From: Papio anubis
Taxonomy: Eukaryota > Chordata > Mammalia > Primates > Cercopithecidae
DNA: 64,000 bases
NCBI RefSeq assembly: GCF_008728515.1
Contig: NC_044980.1
Coordinates: forward strand, 55,979,680-56,043,679
Direction of reading: 5' to 3'
A program made the translations under genes and the position numbers. The notes under the pieces are model-generated. The model did no database searches. It saw nothing but the letters and a program-made list of their open reading frames with translations, and was not told the origin of the DNA. Positions 47,631-58,935 of the stretch are shown here, in pieces (within the stretch, counting starts at the first letter, position 1; each line of letters opens with the position of its first letter).

Positions 47631-49877
47631 TGTAGTGGTCAGGGTCCACCTAGGAAAGAGAAACCACTCTTAAGTTTTTGAAACAGGAATTCAGTACAGG
47701 GGATTAGTTATGCAGGTTGTGCGGCTGAAACAGCAAGCTAGATTGAATGATGAGGCCTTTTAAAGCAACATGAAGGTAATACACAAAGATAATACACTCA
47801 CTAGGGTGAGGCTAAGGAGCCAGGGTTCGCCTCAGGAGACTGGAACCTCCTGGTAGGGGCAAGTAGGAGCTGGAGTCATGGAAGCAGTGCAGCCATTGCT
47901 GGAAACAGTACCGAAAGAAGAGATGGAAGGAATGGGAGAAATGTTGTGAATCCTTCCTTCCTTCTCACCTGCCAGTTTTCCACCAGTGCCTCGCATAGAC
48001 TGAACTCAGAGAAAAGCCAGCTGATCTAGGAGCCTGAGAAATGGGGTCTGGCAGTCATCAGCTCACTTGAGATACAGAGCTCTCAAAGAGTGTATCTGTG
48101 GGTAAACACACCCAGAACTGGCTCATGTAGTAATTACAGTTTAAAACAAAACATTCTAATAGAATTAAAAAATAATCTCAGAATAGAAGACAGTCTTCTT
48201 AATGAAATAATCATAGCTTTATGAAAACTAAACCATCCTTTTATAATTTCTCTGTTGGCTAGGGAAATGTTTTCACAGGTGTCTATAAATTTGGAAACCT
48301 TACCTTATACCTTTGAAGGATTTTTTAAAAAATTGCCTGTTTACTCCAGGACCTGTTTTAACCCTACTCTTCCTATTTAATGAGTTACCAAGCTGTCCTT
48401 GGTTGTTAGCGCCATCTTATGGCAGTCATGGGAAAGTTGCCGCCTCAATTTTTGACAGCTTTCCTGGAATATCCTGAATGGTTTTTCTTTTCGAAAAGTA
48501 TCTCTCCTGTCATTTATTGCTCAAAACTAAGTTCCACCATTTTGTATGTCTTCTTTGCCTCTAGTTATTTCCTTGCCCCCTTTACTTTTCCAATGTTCTC
48601 TTTTTTCTGTTCTTTTTGTTTCAGTTGTCATTATACATGGCTGATAAAGTTACTACAGTGATAGCCTTGTAACAAGGAAAATGCATCTTACAAAATTTTA
48701 AAGTTAGAAATAATGTCTTGAACCTTTTAAGCCCTTGAAAGGATCTTGAACATCCCCAGAAATCTCTGCAAAAAAATCATGTATTTCCTCATTCTTTAAG
48801 TTAATGCTTTTTTCCCCCCAGACAGCAGTATTTAACTGCTGTTATTTGAAGCAGTATTGTTTTAAAGTATTTATTAAAAAAATGGAAGCCTAAGAAGCAC
48901 ACCACAGTTTTCCCCCTTGATAGGAAACTGTGTTCTGAATTCCAATTGACTGCCAGAATCCAGTTATGTGTTAAATGGTCCAAAATAAAATCTAATATTT
49001 ATGAATACAAATGAGTCTGGAATATATAGTCTTCTTACATTTAAAAGTTCTGTGTTTTCATTTATTCACTTTTTTTATTCACATTCCAAAAATTAAGAAA
49101 ATTGTAAATAGGTGAAGAATTGGTATGGTTTTACTTGAGAGCTTTTACAAGTACAAGGAAATGCTGCTAGTAAAAATTTGGAAATAGAGAAGGAGTTCTT
49201 TCCATTTCTTGAGCTCTGGTGGAAGACCAGTGCTATTGTTTTGTGTTTAAGGTGCTGAACCAGACGCTGTAGAGCAGTGCTTCCCAGTCTCTTTTACTTC
49301 ATAGCACACAGAAAATAATTTGTACTGCACTAGGATAGGAGGTGATTTCTAATTGTAGATAAGCTGCTAACAGGCTGGGCTGGTGATTGGATGCCACAGG
49401 TGTTGGCTGGCTCAAGAGCTGAGGTATTGCTGTCTTGGAACTTTAATCTCTCATATGGGGAAGCTCTGCTGTATAGAGGACGTTTCAGGTGTAATGAATG
49501 TTAGTCTCATTAGGAGCACAATACATACAACACACATAGTGGTAAATTATGTTAGTGATGGTTTGGTGAAATGCTGAAGAAGAATAAGAGAGGTTCTGAT
49601 TGAGATGGAAAGGATCTAACAAAGGCTCTGCAGTGGGAGTGGATCACAGAAGGCATTCCATCCATATATGGAGGGACCAAAGGCGGGGGTTTGGGGAATG
49701 CCAGGGATTTCTCTTGTGGTTGGGGTACAAGATTTGAGGACGCAAATAGGAGACAGGTATAGTGAGAACTACTGTTAAGAAAGAAGGCAGAGGTTCAGGA
49801 AGGCCGTATGTGGCTGAATGGACTTGTGACCTTGGGTACCACTTTTTTTGTTTGTGGGGAATGACGTGATCTGACTG
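47631..49877. other. ZSWIM6: Intronic DNA with an unassigned old repeat
   Basis: 47638-48115 has the look of an old interspersed repeat (GGTCCACCTAGGAAAGAGAA, GCCAGTTTTCCACCAGTGCC) that I cannot name. The rest is unique. No gene is seen. Confidence 0.45.
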
Positions 49878-49970
49878 CCCCGCCACTGCACTCCAGCCTG
49901 GGAGACAGAGCGAGACTCTGTCTCAAATAAAATAAAATAAAATAAAATAAAATAAAATAAAATAAAATAA
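49878..49970 (+). mobile_element. Alu 3' fragment with AAAAT array
   Basis: Only the last about 45 bases of an Alu (CCACTGCACTCCAGCCTGGG) remain, followed by about nine AAAAT units (49925-49970). Confidence 0.9.
49925..49970 (+). repeat. (AAAAT)9 pentanucleotide array
   Basis: About nine uninterrupted AAAAT units form the tail of the Alu fragment at 49878. Confidence 0.9.
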
Positions 49971-50261
49971 CTCTGGGGCACCTGTAGAATGACCTAGAGC
50001 CTGCAAGCAGAGAAATCCCTGGGGAGGGGGAGGGCCTTGATCCAGGCTCGTTAAAGGCTTACACCGGGTGAATGAAGATGGGTGGACTTGCTAAAGAGAG
50101 GACCCGCAGATTTTGCATATGATGTGAAGAAAAGCACCTCAGATTTGGAGCCTGGGTGAGGGAAAGGATGATGGGACTATTTTCAGAATTAGATTCTGTA
50201 TGGGAGACAAGGAACTCGATTTTGGATGTGGGTTTGATGCTTGAAGAGCAACAATTGTTAA
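49971..50261. other. ZSWIM6: Possible L2-type relic
   Basis: Parts such as GAGCCTGCAAGCAGAGAAAT and GATGTGGGTTTGATGCTTGA hint at the antisense L2-like repeat seen at 16 kb. The assignment is weak. Confidence 0.3.
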
Positions 50262-50370
50262 TATTGATAAAGTGCTTTCTAGGACCCAGGTAGTGATCTA
50301 AAGTCTCTACTTTCTAAACTCATTTCATTTTCAAAACAAGTGTAAGAAGTAGGTGCTGTCAGTTAGTGTC
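50262..50370 (-). mobile_element. MIR SINE fragment, antisense
   Basis: ATTGATAAAGTGCTTTCTAG, AAACTCATTTCATTTTC and AGTGTAAGAAGTAGGTGCTG follow antisense MIR order. Confidence 0.5.
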
Positions 50371-50539
50371 CAGTCAGGAAAATGGGGGGAAAAAACCTCA
50401 CCAAAAACCTACCATTAGATAGATGTTTTAAGCAGAGAAAGATTTAATGCAGGGTATTGGTTATAGTGATGTTGAAAGGGCTGGAGGAACAAAAAGGAAA
50501 AAAGTGTGTGTTGGGAAAGTGATGTTGGACCAGAAAAGC

Positions 50540-50599
50540 AGAGAGAGATAGAGATAGAGAGATTGTGTGTGTGTGTGTGTGTGTGTGTTTGTGTGTGAG
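50540..50599 (+). repeat. (GAGATA)n and (TG)n microsatellite
   Basis: A short GATAGA-rich run leads into about 14 TG units with one TTTG interruption near the end. Confidence 0.9.
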
Positions 50600-50979
50600 A
50601 ATGAATGTTGATTGTTGAATGAGTAAAAAGGAGAAGAGGATATTATCAAATATCAGGTGTCTGCTGCTGCATAAAGTGCATGCCCTGCAGGTCTGCTGGA
50701 GATCTTCATTGGTTCTGCTGTTTTGGAGCCACCACAGATGATGATGGAGCCTACAGTTGTCTGTTGCTGCTGTTGGAGGTATCACTAGAACCAGGAAACA
50801 AAAAAGGCCTTTTCTTTCTCTCACCTTGCAGTCTCTTGACAGTGTTTCCTGTGAGTGGAACCTAACTGGAAGGAAGTTGACAAGGGTGTTTGGAAAATAT
50901 AGTTTATAGACTTCTATTCCCTTGTAATACAGAGAAGAGTTGAGAACCAACAGAAAAATAACTGGCAGAGGAAGTAACA

Positions 50980-51125
50980 TTTTTAAGCTTGCTTTACAGA
51001 TGTGGAAATAGGCATGGAGAAGGTAAGTAGTTCTCCTGAGGTCACATAGCTACTACTTGGTAGAGTTGGGATGTGAATCCGGGCAGTGTGGTTTCAGAGC
51101 CTGTGCTCTTATCTCCTACTCTTTT
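50980..51125 (-). mobile_element. MIR SINE, antisense
   Basis: TTTACAGATGTGGAAATAGG, GGTCACATAGCTACTACTTG, GTAGAGTTGGGATGTGAATC and CTGTGCTCTTATCTCCTAC give a clear antisense MIR. Confidence 0.75.
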
Positions 51126-51714
51126 ATCTTGCCCCCACACATGGTAATTGTTTGATTTGTCTCCTTACTGCTGAGCACTTCAAATGAGTGGCTATTTCCA
51201 TTGATTTTACTTATCTAGCACTTATTTTTATTTTGATTTCTGTTACTGGCTTTAGTTTTTTACCCTCACCTTTGGAACATCTCCCTTCAAGGTCACCACT
51301 GATTTTATAGCCAATACAATGGGTTATTTCAGCTTCTGTTTCTCTTTGATTTTTTCCTGGCTTTTGATACCAGTAGTCATTTATATGGAATTCCAACTTT
51401 GACTTCTGTGATGTTGGACTTGCTTGTTTTCCCCTTGTCTCACTGAGGCTCCTTGGTTTTCTTCTTTCTCTACCCTTTCCTTAAACCATTGCCATCTTTT
51501 GGATTGAGTTTGAATTTAGGTGTGTTATATAAGAAGCCCCTTAATGTTAAATTTATATTTAAATCAGGACCAATAAAAAGATGAAATACATATATATTCT
51601 TGTGGTCTTTTTCCTTGTGTATGTGTGTGTTTTGGGCGGGGGGTAAAGTCTCAGAGGAGTGGGAGTAGGTCCCAATGTAGACTTTTCCCTGGGCTGAAGG
51701 AGAGGGACTTACTT

Positions 51715-51860
51715 TTGAGTACCCACCATGTGCCAGCACTGTGCCAAGTGCTTTAAACACATTGCTTCCTTTTAATTACCCTGTGTGAGATTGGTAGTTT
51801 TTATTTTACAAATGAAGAAACTGACTTTGATGAAAAAGTAATAGAAGTGGGGTTGAAACC
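51715..51860 (-). mobile_element. MIR SINE, antisense
   Basis: GAGTACCCACCATGTGCCAG, CTGTGCCAAGTGCTTTAAAC and ATTTTACAAATGAAGAAACT give an antisense MIR. A 32-bp tandem duplication follows it. Confidence 0.7.
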
Positions 51861-51872
51861 CTCATCTGACTG

Positions 51873-51936
51873 CTTCTGACAGCCAGGTTCTTTCCTCTGG
51901 ATCACTTCTGACAGCCAGGTTCTTTCCTTTGGATCA
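51873..51936 (+). repeat. 32-bp tandem duplication
   Basis: CTTCTGACAGCCAGGTTCTT and the following 12 bases occur twice head-to-tail (51873-51904 and 51905-51936) with one mismatch. Confidence 0.9.
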
Positions 51937-52025
51937 CCTGGGAAAAGCTCCAGTTTCTTATCTGTTAAATGAGGGAACTTGGCAAGACAATTTTTAAGGC
52001 CCATTTCAGCATCATCATCCTGATT

Positions 52026-52752
52026 CTGTAACATACTAATTGTCCTGAGCAGTTACCTCTTTTCTAAGTAAATATTGAAAAAGAAAGCGTCCCACTACAG
52101 AAATGTCCTGTTTTGTTAAGACCAAGAGTACTGATACATTATTTGTAAGAAGTTATGAACTAGACAAAGACATTTAAAGTAGTCATGATACTAGATTCTC
52201 ATGTTTGTTTCCAGGGAACCCCCTTAACTCCAACTGAGGTTGCTGCCCAGAAGATTAGAAGCTGTGGCTTCTAACGACAGGGACTCAGGATAAAACTTTG
52301 AGACAACTCCAATCTAAACAAAAGGCAACCCTGTTATTCTATTATACTTTATGTTGAAAGCATTTGCTTCCAGATTATTAAGTAGTATCCTTTCCTCGCA
52401 GGAAATTTAGTGTGAAATTTGCAAGAAGATTGTGGAAAACATGCTTTAAGGACAAGATTCACTGTGGCGTGGTTTGGTGCCTTTAGAACACTAACAGACA
52501 AACCTAAAATGATTAACCATTATGTGAGTCTCCCACATATCTTTAAATATGGAAATAGGTGGTTTAAATGGATACCAACATCCTCTCTTGGTATACAGTA
52601 CTTACCATAAAATATCAAGTGAGTATTCCTAGATATGTGTCAGCAAAGTAAGTAAATTTCCAGGCTCTGTAGCATCTTGTTTTACTGTCTTGTCTTTATA
52701 AATGTTCTCCAACCCTTAATCATTCATGCCTTATTTTTTTAAAATGGGAAAT
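52026..52752. other. ZSWIM6: Intronic unique DNA
   Basis: No gene or named repeat is seen between the tandem duplication and the AluY-like copy. Confidence 0.5.
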
Positions 52753-52765
52753 TGAGATATGCCTT

Positions 52766-53075
52766 TTTTTTTTTTTTTTTTTTTGAGACAGAGTCTCGCT
52801 CTGTTGCCCAGGCTGGAGTGCAGTGGCATGATCTTGGCTCACTGCAACCTCCGCCTCCCGGGTTTACACCATTCTCCTGCCTCAGCCTCCCGAGTAGCTG
52901 GGACTACAGGTGCTCGCCACCACGCCTGGCTAATTTTTGTTTTGTATTTTTTTTTAGTAGAGTCAGGGTTTCACCATGTTAGCCAGGATGGGGTCTCCAT
53001 CTCCTGACCTCATGATCTGCCCGCCTCGGCCTCTCAAAGTGCTGGGATTACAGGCGTGAGCCACTGTGCCCGGCC
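52766..53075 (-). mobile_element. AluY-like, antisense, 13-bp perfect target duplication
   Basis: Complete young-type antisense Alu. TGAGATATGCCTT flanks it exactly at 52753-52765 and 53076-53088. Confidence 0.95.
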
Positions 53076-53097
53076 TGAGATATGCCTTCTTACTAAC

Positions 53098-53391
53098 TTT
53101 TTTTTTTCTTTTTTCTGAGACAGAGTCTCGCTCTGTCCCCCAGGCTGGAATGCAATGGCCCAATCTTGGCTTACTGCAGCCTCTGCCTCCCTGGTTCAAG
53201 CAATTCTTGTGCCTCAGCCACCTGAATAGCTGGAATTACAGATGTGTGCCACCATGCTGGCTAATTTTTGTATTTTGATGGGGTTTCACCATTTTGGCCA
53301 GGATGGTCTCCAACTCCCGACCTCAGGTGATCTGCCCACTTTGGCCTCCCAAAGTGCTGATATTACAGTTGTGAGCCACTACGGCCAGCCT
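53098..53391 (-). mobile_element. Alu (AluS-like), antisense
   Basis: Complete antisense Alu directly after the AluY-like copy, in the same orientation. TAACTTTT occurs at both junctions. Confidence 0.95.
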
Positions 53392-53439
53392 TAACTTTTA
53401 GTTTTACAGGTTTTCCCTGTAGTATAGGAAGCTTGCACG

Positions 53440-53690
53440 GGGAGCCTCACCTCATGATTTTCCTCCCACCTCTCTGGCCACTCCTTCATCTAGTTTTGGT
53501 GGCTCTTCCTCTATCTGCCCTCTAAATGTTGGTGTCCCTATCTTCTAAGGCTGGGCACTTTTCTCCTACCTGATGCCCTTTTCTTAGATTATACCAATTA
53601 TCCCAAAGCTTTCTGTGCCATGAAGTGATGACTGCAGTTTTTATTTCCAGGTCTGACTGCTCTCCTGATTACTTACTTATCTTTTATGTC
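53440..53690 (+). mobile_element. LINE-2 internal fragment
   Basis: L2 reverse-transcriptase-region text is visible: TGATTTTCCTCCCACCTCTC and TGGCCACTCCTTCATC, then AAATGTTGGTGTCCC and GGCTGGGCACTTTTCTC. It is directly adjacent to the Alu ending at about 53391. Confidence 0.65.
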
Positions 53691-54705
53691 TGTTTAGGTC
53701 TGGCAGGCATTTCAAGCCATTTTTAAGACTGCTACTCCCTGTAAAGTAAGAAAATTTGCATCACAACCCAGTACACACATACTGTAAATAACAGAAACAG
53801 ATTTTCACAAGACAAGACTTACCCCTAAAACATGCCATGCTTGCTGATGTTCTCAATAATACTGTTTCATTTCCATTAAAAAATGCTTTCTGTGACAACA
53901 CAGCATTGGCCTATCACCTCTTAGTGGTTCAGGAACCCACTATTTGAAAAACACTGTTCTTGAGCCACTGTAGATGTTTTTTAGGGATATTGTAGGGAGA
54001 CAGCTGACATATTGGAGACTCTGCCCTCCTTTCCCCACCCCACAGGAAGCACTGCCTGCAAGGAATGTGTTAGATCTGAACCCACTGAGGCCAATCAAAT
54101 GGAAAAGGTTCAGTACAGGCTAACAGCACCAGTTTACAAGGGTATCCATACAAGAACGATCACATCAACTCGTGGAAAGTGTCATCATGGAATCAGAGTA
54201 ACCTCTTGGTTATTCAGAATTGTTTGTTGTATAGAATTGGTAAGAATACTGTGTAATCTAGTGATGTATAGAACCAGTTTTGAATAGTAACAGAACTGCC
54301 TATATGATTTTGTAGTACTTACCTTGCACACTTCTGCTGAGCTCACAGAAGGTTGACTAAGCCCTTGTTCTCGACAGTCTCATCTCTGATCCCAAAGTGT
54401 TCTCATGCTTATTTTAGACTCAATATATTTTCTAATGAAGCTTCTGGAAATAGCTGGTATCATATTGCGGAAACTTACTATTGGCACAGTGCCTTAATGA
54501 TTAGTTGGCTTGGGGGGTGGGGAGATACCCTAGCTATCAAGGATGGACATAAAAATACTGTGCTAATATGAGCACTGCTGAGGTTTAAGTCATTCCTGAG
54601 GTAAGCTAAAATATGTTTAAAGGTTATTAAAAAGACACAATTTCTCATTTAACATTTTGGTATTAACTTTAGAGGCCAAGAGTTTTAAGTAGTCTCTATA
54701 GGATA
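53691..54705. other. ZSWIM6: Intronic DNA
   Basis: Mostly unique. 53700-53955 may be a decayed DNA transposon (it ends TTTGAAAAACACTG), but I cannot name it. Confidence 0.4.
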
Positions 54706-54792
54706 GTTTGTTTGTTTCTCTCTCTCTTTCCTTCCTCTCTTCTCTTCTCTTCTTTCTTCCTCTCTTTCCTTTCTTTCTCTTTCTCTCTTTTC
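54706..54792 (+). repeat. Pyrimidine tract next to an Alu monomer
   Basis: About 85 bases of T and C (TTTG, CTCT, CTTTC units), probably grown from the antisense Alu tail. Confidence 0.85.
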
Positions 54793-54935
54793 TGGGTCTC
54801 ACTGTTTCACCCAGGTTGAAATACAGTGGCGTGATCACAGCTCACTGCAGCCTCAACCTCCTGGGCTCAAGTGATCCTCCCACCTCAGCCTCCTGAGTAG
54901 CTGGGACTACAGGCATGCACCACCATGTCCGGCCC
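54793..54935 (-). mobile_element. Alu monomer (FLAM-type), antisense
   Basis: One antisense Alu arm whose tail side is an 85-base pyrimidine tract (54706-54792). ATAGTTT at both outer ends may be the target duplication. Confidence 0.8.
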
Positions 54936-55064
54936 ATAGTTTCTATTTCAGAAAACATAATAGCATACTCCAGCCCCTTTAGATTCAAAGGTAACATAAT
55001 TCTAAAATTGTAGTTGGTAGGTGTTTTTGTGTATACATTCTTGAATATTAGAGCAGCCTATTAT

Positions 55065-55747
55065 CAAGGATCTGAAAATTGTGGCCCATAGGCCAGATCT
55101 ACCTGTTTTTGTATAGCCTGCAAACTAAGAATGTTTTTTACCTTTTTTTTTAGTGGTTGGAAAAAAAGTCAAAAGAATAATATTTTGTGATGTGAAAATT
55201 ATATGAAATTCAAATTTCAGAGTCTATAAATAAAGCTTTATTGTAACACATCCATACTCATTAGTTTATGTCTTAGTCATTTGGGGCTACTATAGCAAGA
55301 TACCATAAACTGGATGGCTTATAAACAACAGAAATTTAGTTTCCTACAGTTCTGGAGGCTGGGCAACCCAAGATCAAGGTGCTGGCAAATTCAGTGTCTG
55401 ATGTGAGCCCTATTCCTGGTTCATAGATGATACCTTCTTGCTGTGACCTCACATGATGGGAAGAATGAGGGGGTCATGCATGCCCTTGTATAAGGACACT
55501 AATCCCATTTACGAGGGTTCTGCCCTCATGACCTAATCGTTCCTCAGAGGTTCCACCACCAAACACCATCACTCTGGTAAATTTTGGGGGGACAAAAAAA
55601 CCATTCAGACCATAGCATTTAATGTATTGTCAGTGACAAATTTCGTGGTCTAATGGCAGATTTGAGTAGTTGTGACAGAAACTTTGGCCTTCAAAGCCTA
55701 AGATATTTACTAACTGGCTCTTTACAGAAAAAGTTTGCTGACCCCTG
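55065..55747. mobile_element. Non-autonomous hAT-type element, split by another repeat
   Basis: The left end CAAGGATCTGAAAATTGTGG and the right end AGTTTGCTGACCCCTG are the two termini of a hAT (Charlie-type) MITE whose ends normally read CAGGGGTC inwards. It is flanked by the 8-bp CCTATTAT at 55057-55064 and 55749-55756 (one extra base at the right), the duplication size expected for hAT. Interior landmarks (GCAAACTAAGAATG, TATGAAATTCAAATTTCAG, AATAAAGCTTTATTG, and AGATATTTACTAACTGGC) are in family order. It is interrupted at about 55271-55617. Confidence 0.75.
55271..55617. mobile_element. Interspersed repeat inserted within the hAT element; family not assigned
   Basis: It runs from TCTTAGTCATTTGGGGCTAC to GGGGGGACAAAAAAACCATT and CAGACCATAGCA, a common primate repeat pattern (CAGTTCTGGAGGCTGG, ATCAAGGTGCTGGC, ACTAATCCCATTTACGAGGG). 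TTTATGT on the left and TTTAATGT on the right may be its target duplication. I recognise the repeat but do not trust a family name. Confidence 0.6.
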
Positions 55748-55786
55748 CCCTATTATGGTTCATAACCTTTTTGAAATGTGACACAT

Positions 55787-56085
55787 GCCAGGCATGGTGG
55801 CCCACGCTTATAATCCCGGCATTTTGGGAAGTTGAGGCAGGCGAATCACCTGAGGTCAGGAGTTGGAAAACAGCCTGGCCAACATGGTGAAACCCTGTCT
55901 CTACTAAAAATACAAAAATTAGCCATTCGTGGAGGTGGGCGCTTGTAGTCCCAGCTATTTGGGAGGCTGAGGCAGGAGAATCGGTTGAACCCAGGAGGCA
56001 GAGGTTGCAGTGAGCTGAGATCGCGCCACTGCACTCCAGCCTGGGCGACAGAGCGGGACTCTGTCTCAAAAAAAAAAAAAAAAAT
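55787..56085 (+). mobile_element. Alu (AluS-like)
   Basis: Complete Alu, GCCAGGCATGGTGG to an A-tail followed by a short (AT)n. Confidence 0.95.
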
Positions 56086-56652
56086 TATATATATATGTAT
56101 TTTATCAATCAGCTTCTTGGATAGGGAATGACTGACACGCTGAATTTTGAAAAATGTTTGGGAATGGCAGTTTCTATGATGGGACACAGAAATATAGCAG
56201 TGCTTGATATAGTTGCTGTAATAAGAATGGAACATTCTAAACTTTGTTTTTGATTTGACAGCTCTTTTATTTTTGAGGCATCTCAGATATATTTTGTGTG
56301 ATCCTTCCATTTCACCCTCCCTTGTGTGCTTTTATTTTAATCCAGTGAAGACTTTGTCTCACAGTAAACAGTGTGATTATGTTCTCTTCTACCACTTAGC
56401 GGTTTTCAGTACTTAGGTTTGTCTAATGGGCTCATCACTGAAAGATGGAGTCAGTTCCCTTTGCTGACTTACTAGAGAGTGTGTGCAAATAGCATTGGGT
56501 TGGCACAGTGTACTGAAAAGTTCTGTCAGACCATATTTGGCAGTAAGTTTGGCAAATGTGTCTAAAAGGGAGACATCTGCCCAATACCTTATTTCCTCCT
56601 CTGTAACCACCTTAAACCTCCAAATGTGTCTTCAATTAGGTGTCTTCTTTTT

Positions 56653-56925
56653 TAAGATGGTCTCTTTCTGTCATCCAGGCTGGGAGTGATTTTGGCTCAC
56701 TGCAACCTCCACCTCCCAGGCTCAAGTGATCCTCCCACCTTAGCCTCCCAAGCAGCTGGGACTACAGGCGCCGGGCACCATGCCTGGCTAATTTTTGTAT
56801 TTTTCATGGAGACTGGGTTTCACCATGTTGCCCAGTCTGGTTTTGAACTCCTGGGCTCTAAGCGATCTGCCCGCCTTGGCCTTTCAAAGTGCTGGGATTT
56901 ACAGGCATGAGCCACCATGCCCAGC
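56653..56925 (-). mobile_element. Alu (AluJ/S-like), antisense
   Basis: Antisense Alu with a 10-base deletion in the right arm (CTGGGAGTGATTTTGGC). TAGGTGTC and TAAGTGTC flank it. Confidence 0.93.
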
Positions 56926-57345
56926 CTAAGTGTCATTTTTAATTTCTTTTAATTCTTAGCCAGAAAAAGGTTGCATATGCTTTTATGCATTTTTTGAGCA
57001 ATGTGGTATACCAGCCTGAATCCACTTTGCCTGTCTTTGTCCTGTGTATTTGATTGGATGGGATAGTGGCAGTGCTACGTTATAGTGTGCTCCAGTAAGA
57101 CCAAATTTATGTGTAGGTCTAAAATGTGTGGTATCCTCAGCATTCTTCAAACCTCAGAAAGAAGGCGAATAAGCAAATCGAACTCTAAAAAGCCAGAACT
57201 AGATGTTACAATGTCCACATACTGAAGTTTTTCTCTTAGCTAATTGGAAAGACCCAGAATCTTCTCCTAGAATTTGGATATTCCTACTTAGAAATTGTTT
57301 TAGAAAGTTTAGCTTTCTAGTTTATAGTGTATTTGAAAGAGGCAC

Positions 57346-57652
57346 ATGCTAGGTGTGGTGGCTCATGCCTGTAATCCCAGCACTTTGGAGGCTGAGGCAG
57401 ACAGATTGCTTGAACCAGGAGCCTGAGACTAGCTTGAGCAACATGGCGAAACCCCATCTCCACAAAAACACAAAAATTAACCAGACGTGGTGGCACACGC
57501 CTGTAGTTCCAGCTACTTGGGGGGCTGAGGTGAGAGTATTGCTGGAACCCAGGAGGTTGAGGCTGCATGGGCCATAATCTTGCCACTGTACTCCAGCCTA
57601 GGTGACAGAGCGAGATGCTGTCTCAAAGAAGAAAAAAGAAAAAAGAAAAAAA
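57346..57652 (+). mobile_element. Alu (AluJ-like)
   Basis: Complete old-type Alu with a mixed A/G tail; GGCACA occurs on both flanks. Confidence 0.93.
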
Positions 57653-57861
57653 AGGCACAGAAGGGGATGCCTTATATACAGGCACATCCCCAGTGTCAGC
57701 TTGATTAAGTGATAGCATGAAGTAGTAAAACCTTTAAAAAAGAAAGAAAACTTAAGAATGCAACAAGAGCAGTTTGAGGCCATTTGGTGTGGAGCCATCG
57801 CCCCAAACACCTCACCATCCCCTGAGGAGTCACTGTGTTACAGCTGAGATTTTTGATCCCT

Positions 57862-58380
57862 AAGCATGAGCCAGTCACTGTTTTCTAGGCGTTACGTTTT
57901 CACAACAGTTCTGCAGTGCAGAAACGCTTACATCAGGTCTTAAGTGCCTTTTTTCTTTTTCTTTTTTTTTAAATTGAGACAGGGTTTCACTCTGTAGTCC
58001 AGGCTAGGTACAGTGGTGCAATCATAGCTCACTGTAGCCTTATACTCCTGGCTTCAAGCAATCCTCCCAATTCAGCCGCCTGAGATTACAGGCATGTACC
58101 ACCATGCTTGGCTATTTCATTTAAACAAAGGTTTTTTAGAGATGGGGTATCACTCTGTTGGTCTTGAACTCCTGACCTCAAGTGGTCCATCCTCCTGCTT
58201 TGGCCTTCCAGAGTCCTGGGATTACAAGCATGAGCCACTTTACCCAGATCCTTATGTGTCTTTTGTTGTTGAGAAGTGCAAGAACATTTTCTCTAGCTTT
58301 CTCAAGATTGCATCTGTAAGCACAGGAGCTAGGATTTGAACCCAGTTAGTCAGAGTCCGGAGGCTATGCTTTTTCCATTA
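57862..58380 (-). mobile_element. MIR SINE, antisense, split by an AluJ
   Basis: The left piece at 57862-57945 (GCATGAGCCAGTCACTGTTT, CACAACAGTTCTGCAGTG) and the right piece at about 58300-58380 (AGCACAGGAGCTAGGATTTG, AACCCAGTTAGTCAGAG) are one MIR interrupted by the Alu at 57950-58247. Confidence 0.6.
57950..58247 (-). mobile_element. Alu (AluJ-like), antisense, inside a MIR
   Basis: Antisense, well-diverged Alu. The flanks (CTTAAGTGCC and CCTTATGTGTC) resemble a decayed target duplication within the split MIR. Confidence 0.93.
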
Positions 58381-58414
58381 TCCCAAAGCCACACAAGAGA
58401 ACAGGTAGATCACA

Positions 58415-58935
58415 GAGGCCATATAGTATAGTGGCTAGACTTTGTACATTCAGATCCCAGTTTTCTTACCTTCTGATTGGTTAAGTAATGTTTAGTGCCT
58501 CTGTTTTCACATTTATAAAGTAGATTTAAAAGTTGTTTGTGGCTGGGCATGGTGGCTCATGCCTGTAATCCCAACACTTTGGGAGGCCAAGATGAGAGGT
58601 GTAACTTGAGGACAGGAGTCTGAGACCAGCCTCGGCAACATAGGGAGGCCTCCATCTCTACAAAAAATTAAAAAAATATTCAGTGAGGTGTGGTGGCACA
58701 TACCTGTAGTCCCAGCTACTTGGGAGGCTGAGGCAGGGGGATCGCTTAATGCCAAAAAGGTCGAGGCTGTAGTAAGCTGTGAGGGTGCCACTGTACTCCA
58801 GCCTGGGTAACAGAGAAAGCACCTGTCTCAAAAACCTACACCATAGGATTGTTGTGAAGATTCAGTGAGATTTCATGTTTAAATAGCTGAGTGCCCAGTA
58901 CATAATGAAGAACTCAAAACATGTTAGCTACTGTG
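58415..58935 (+). mobile_element. MIR SINE, split by an Alu
   Basis: The left piece (ATATAGTATAGTGGCTAGAC, CCTCTGTTTTCACATTTATA) and the right piece from about 58838 (CCATAGGATTGTTGTGAAG, GAGTGCCCAGTACATAATG, ACATGTTAGCTACTG) are one sense MIR interrupted by the Alu at 58541-58835. Confidence 0.7.
58541..58835 (+). mobile_element. Alu (AluJ-like), inside a MIR
   Basis: Complete Alu, GGCTGGGCATGGTGG to a very short A-tail, splitting the MIR around it. Confidence 0.93.
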
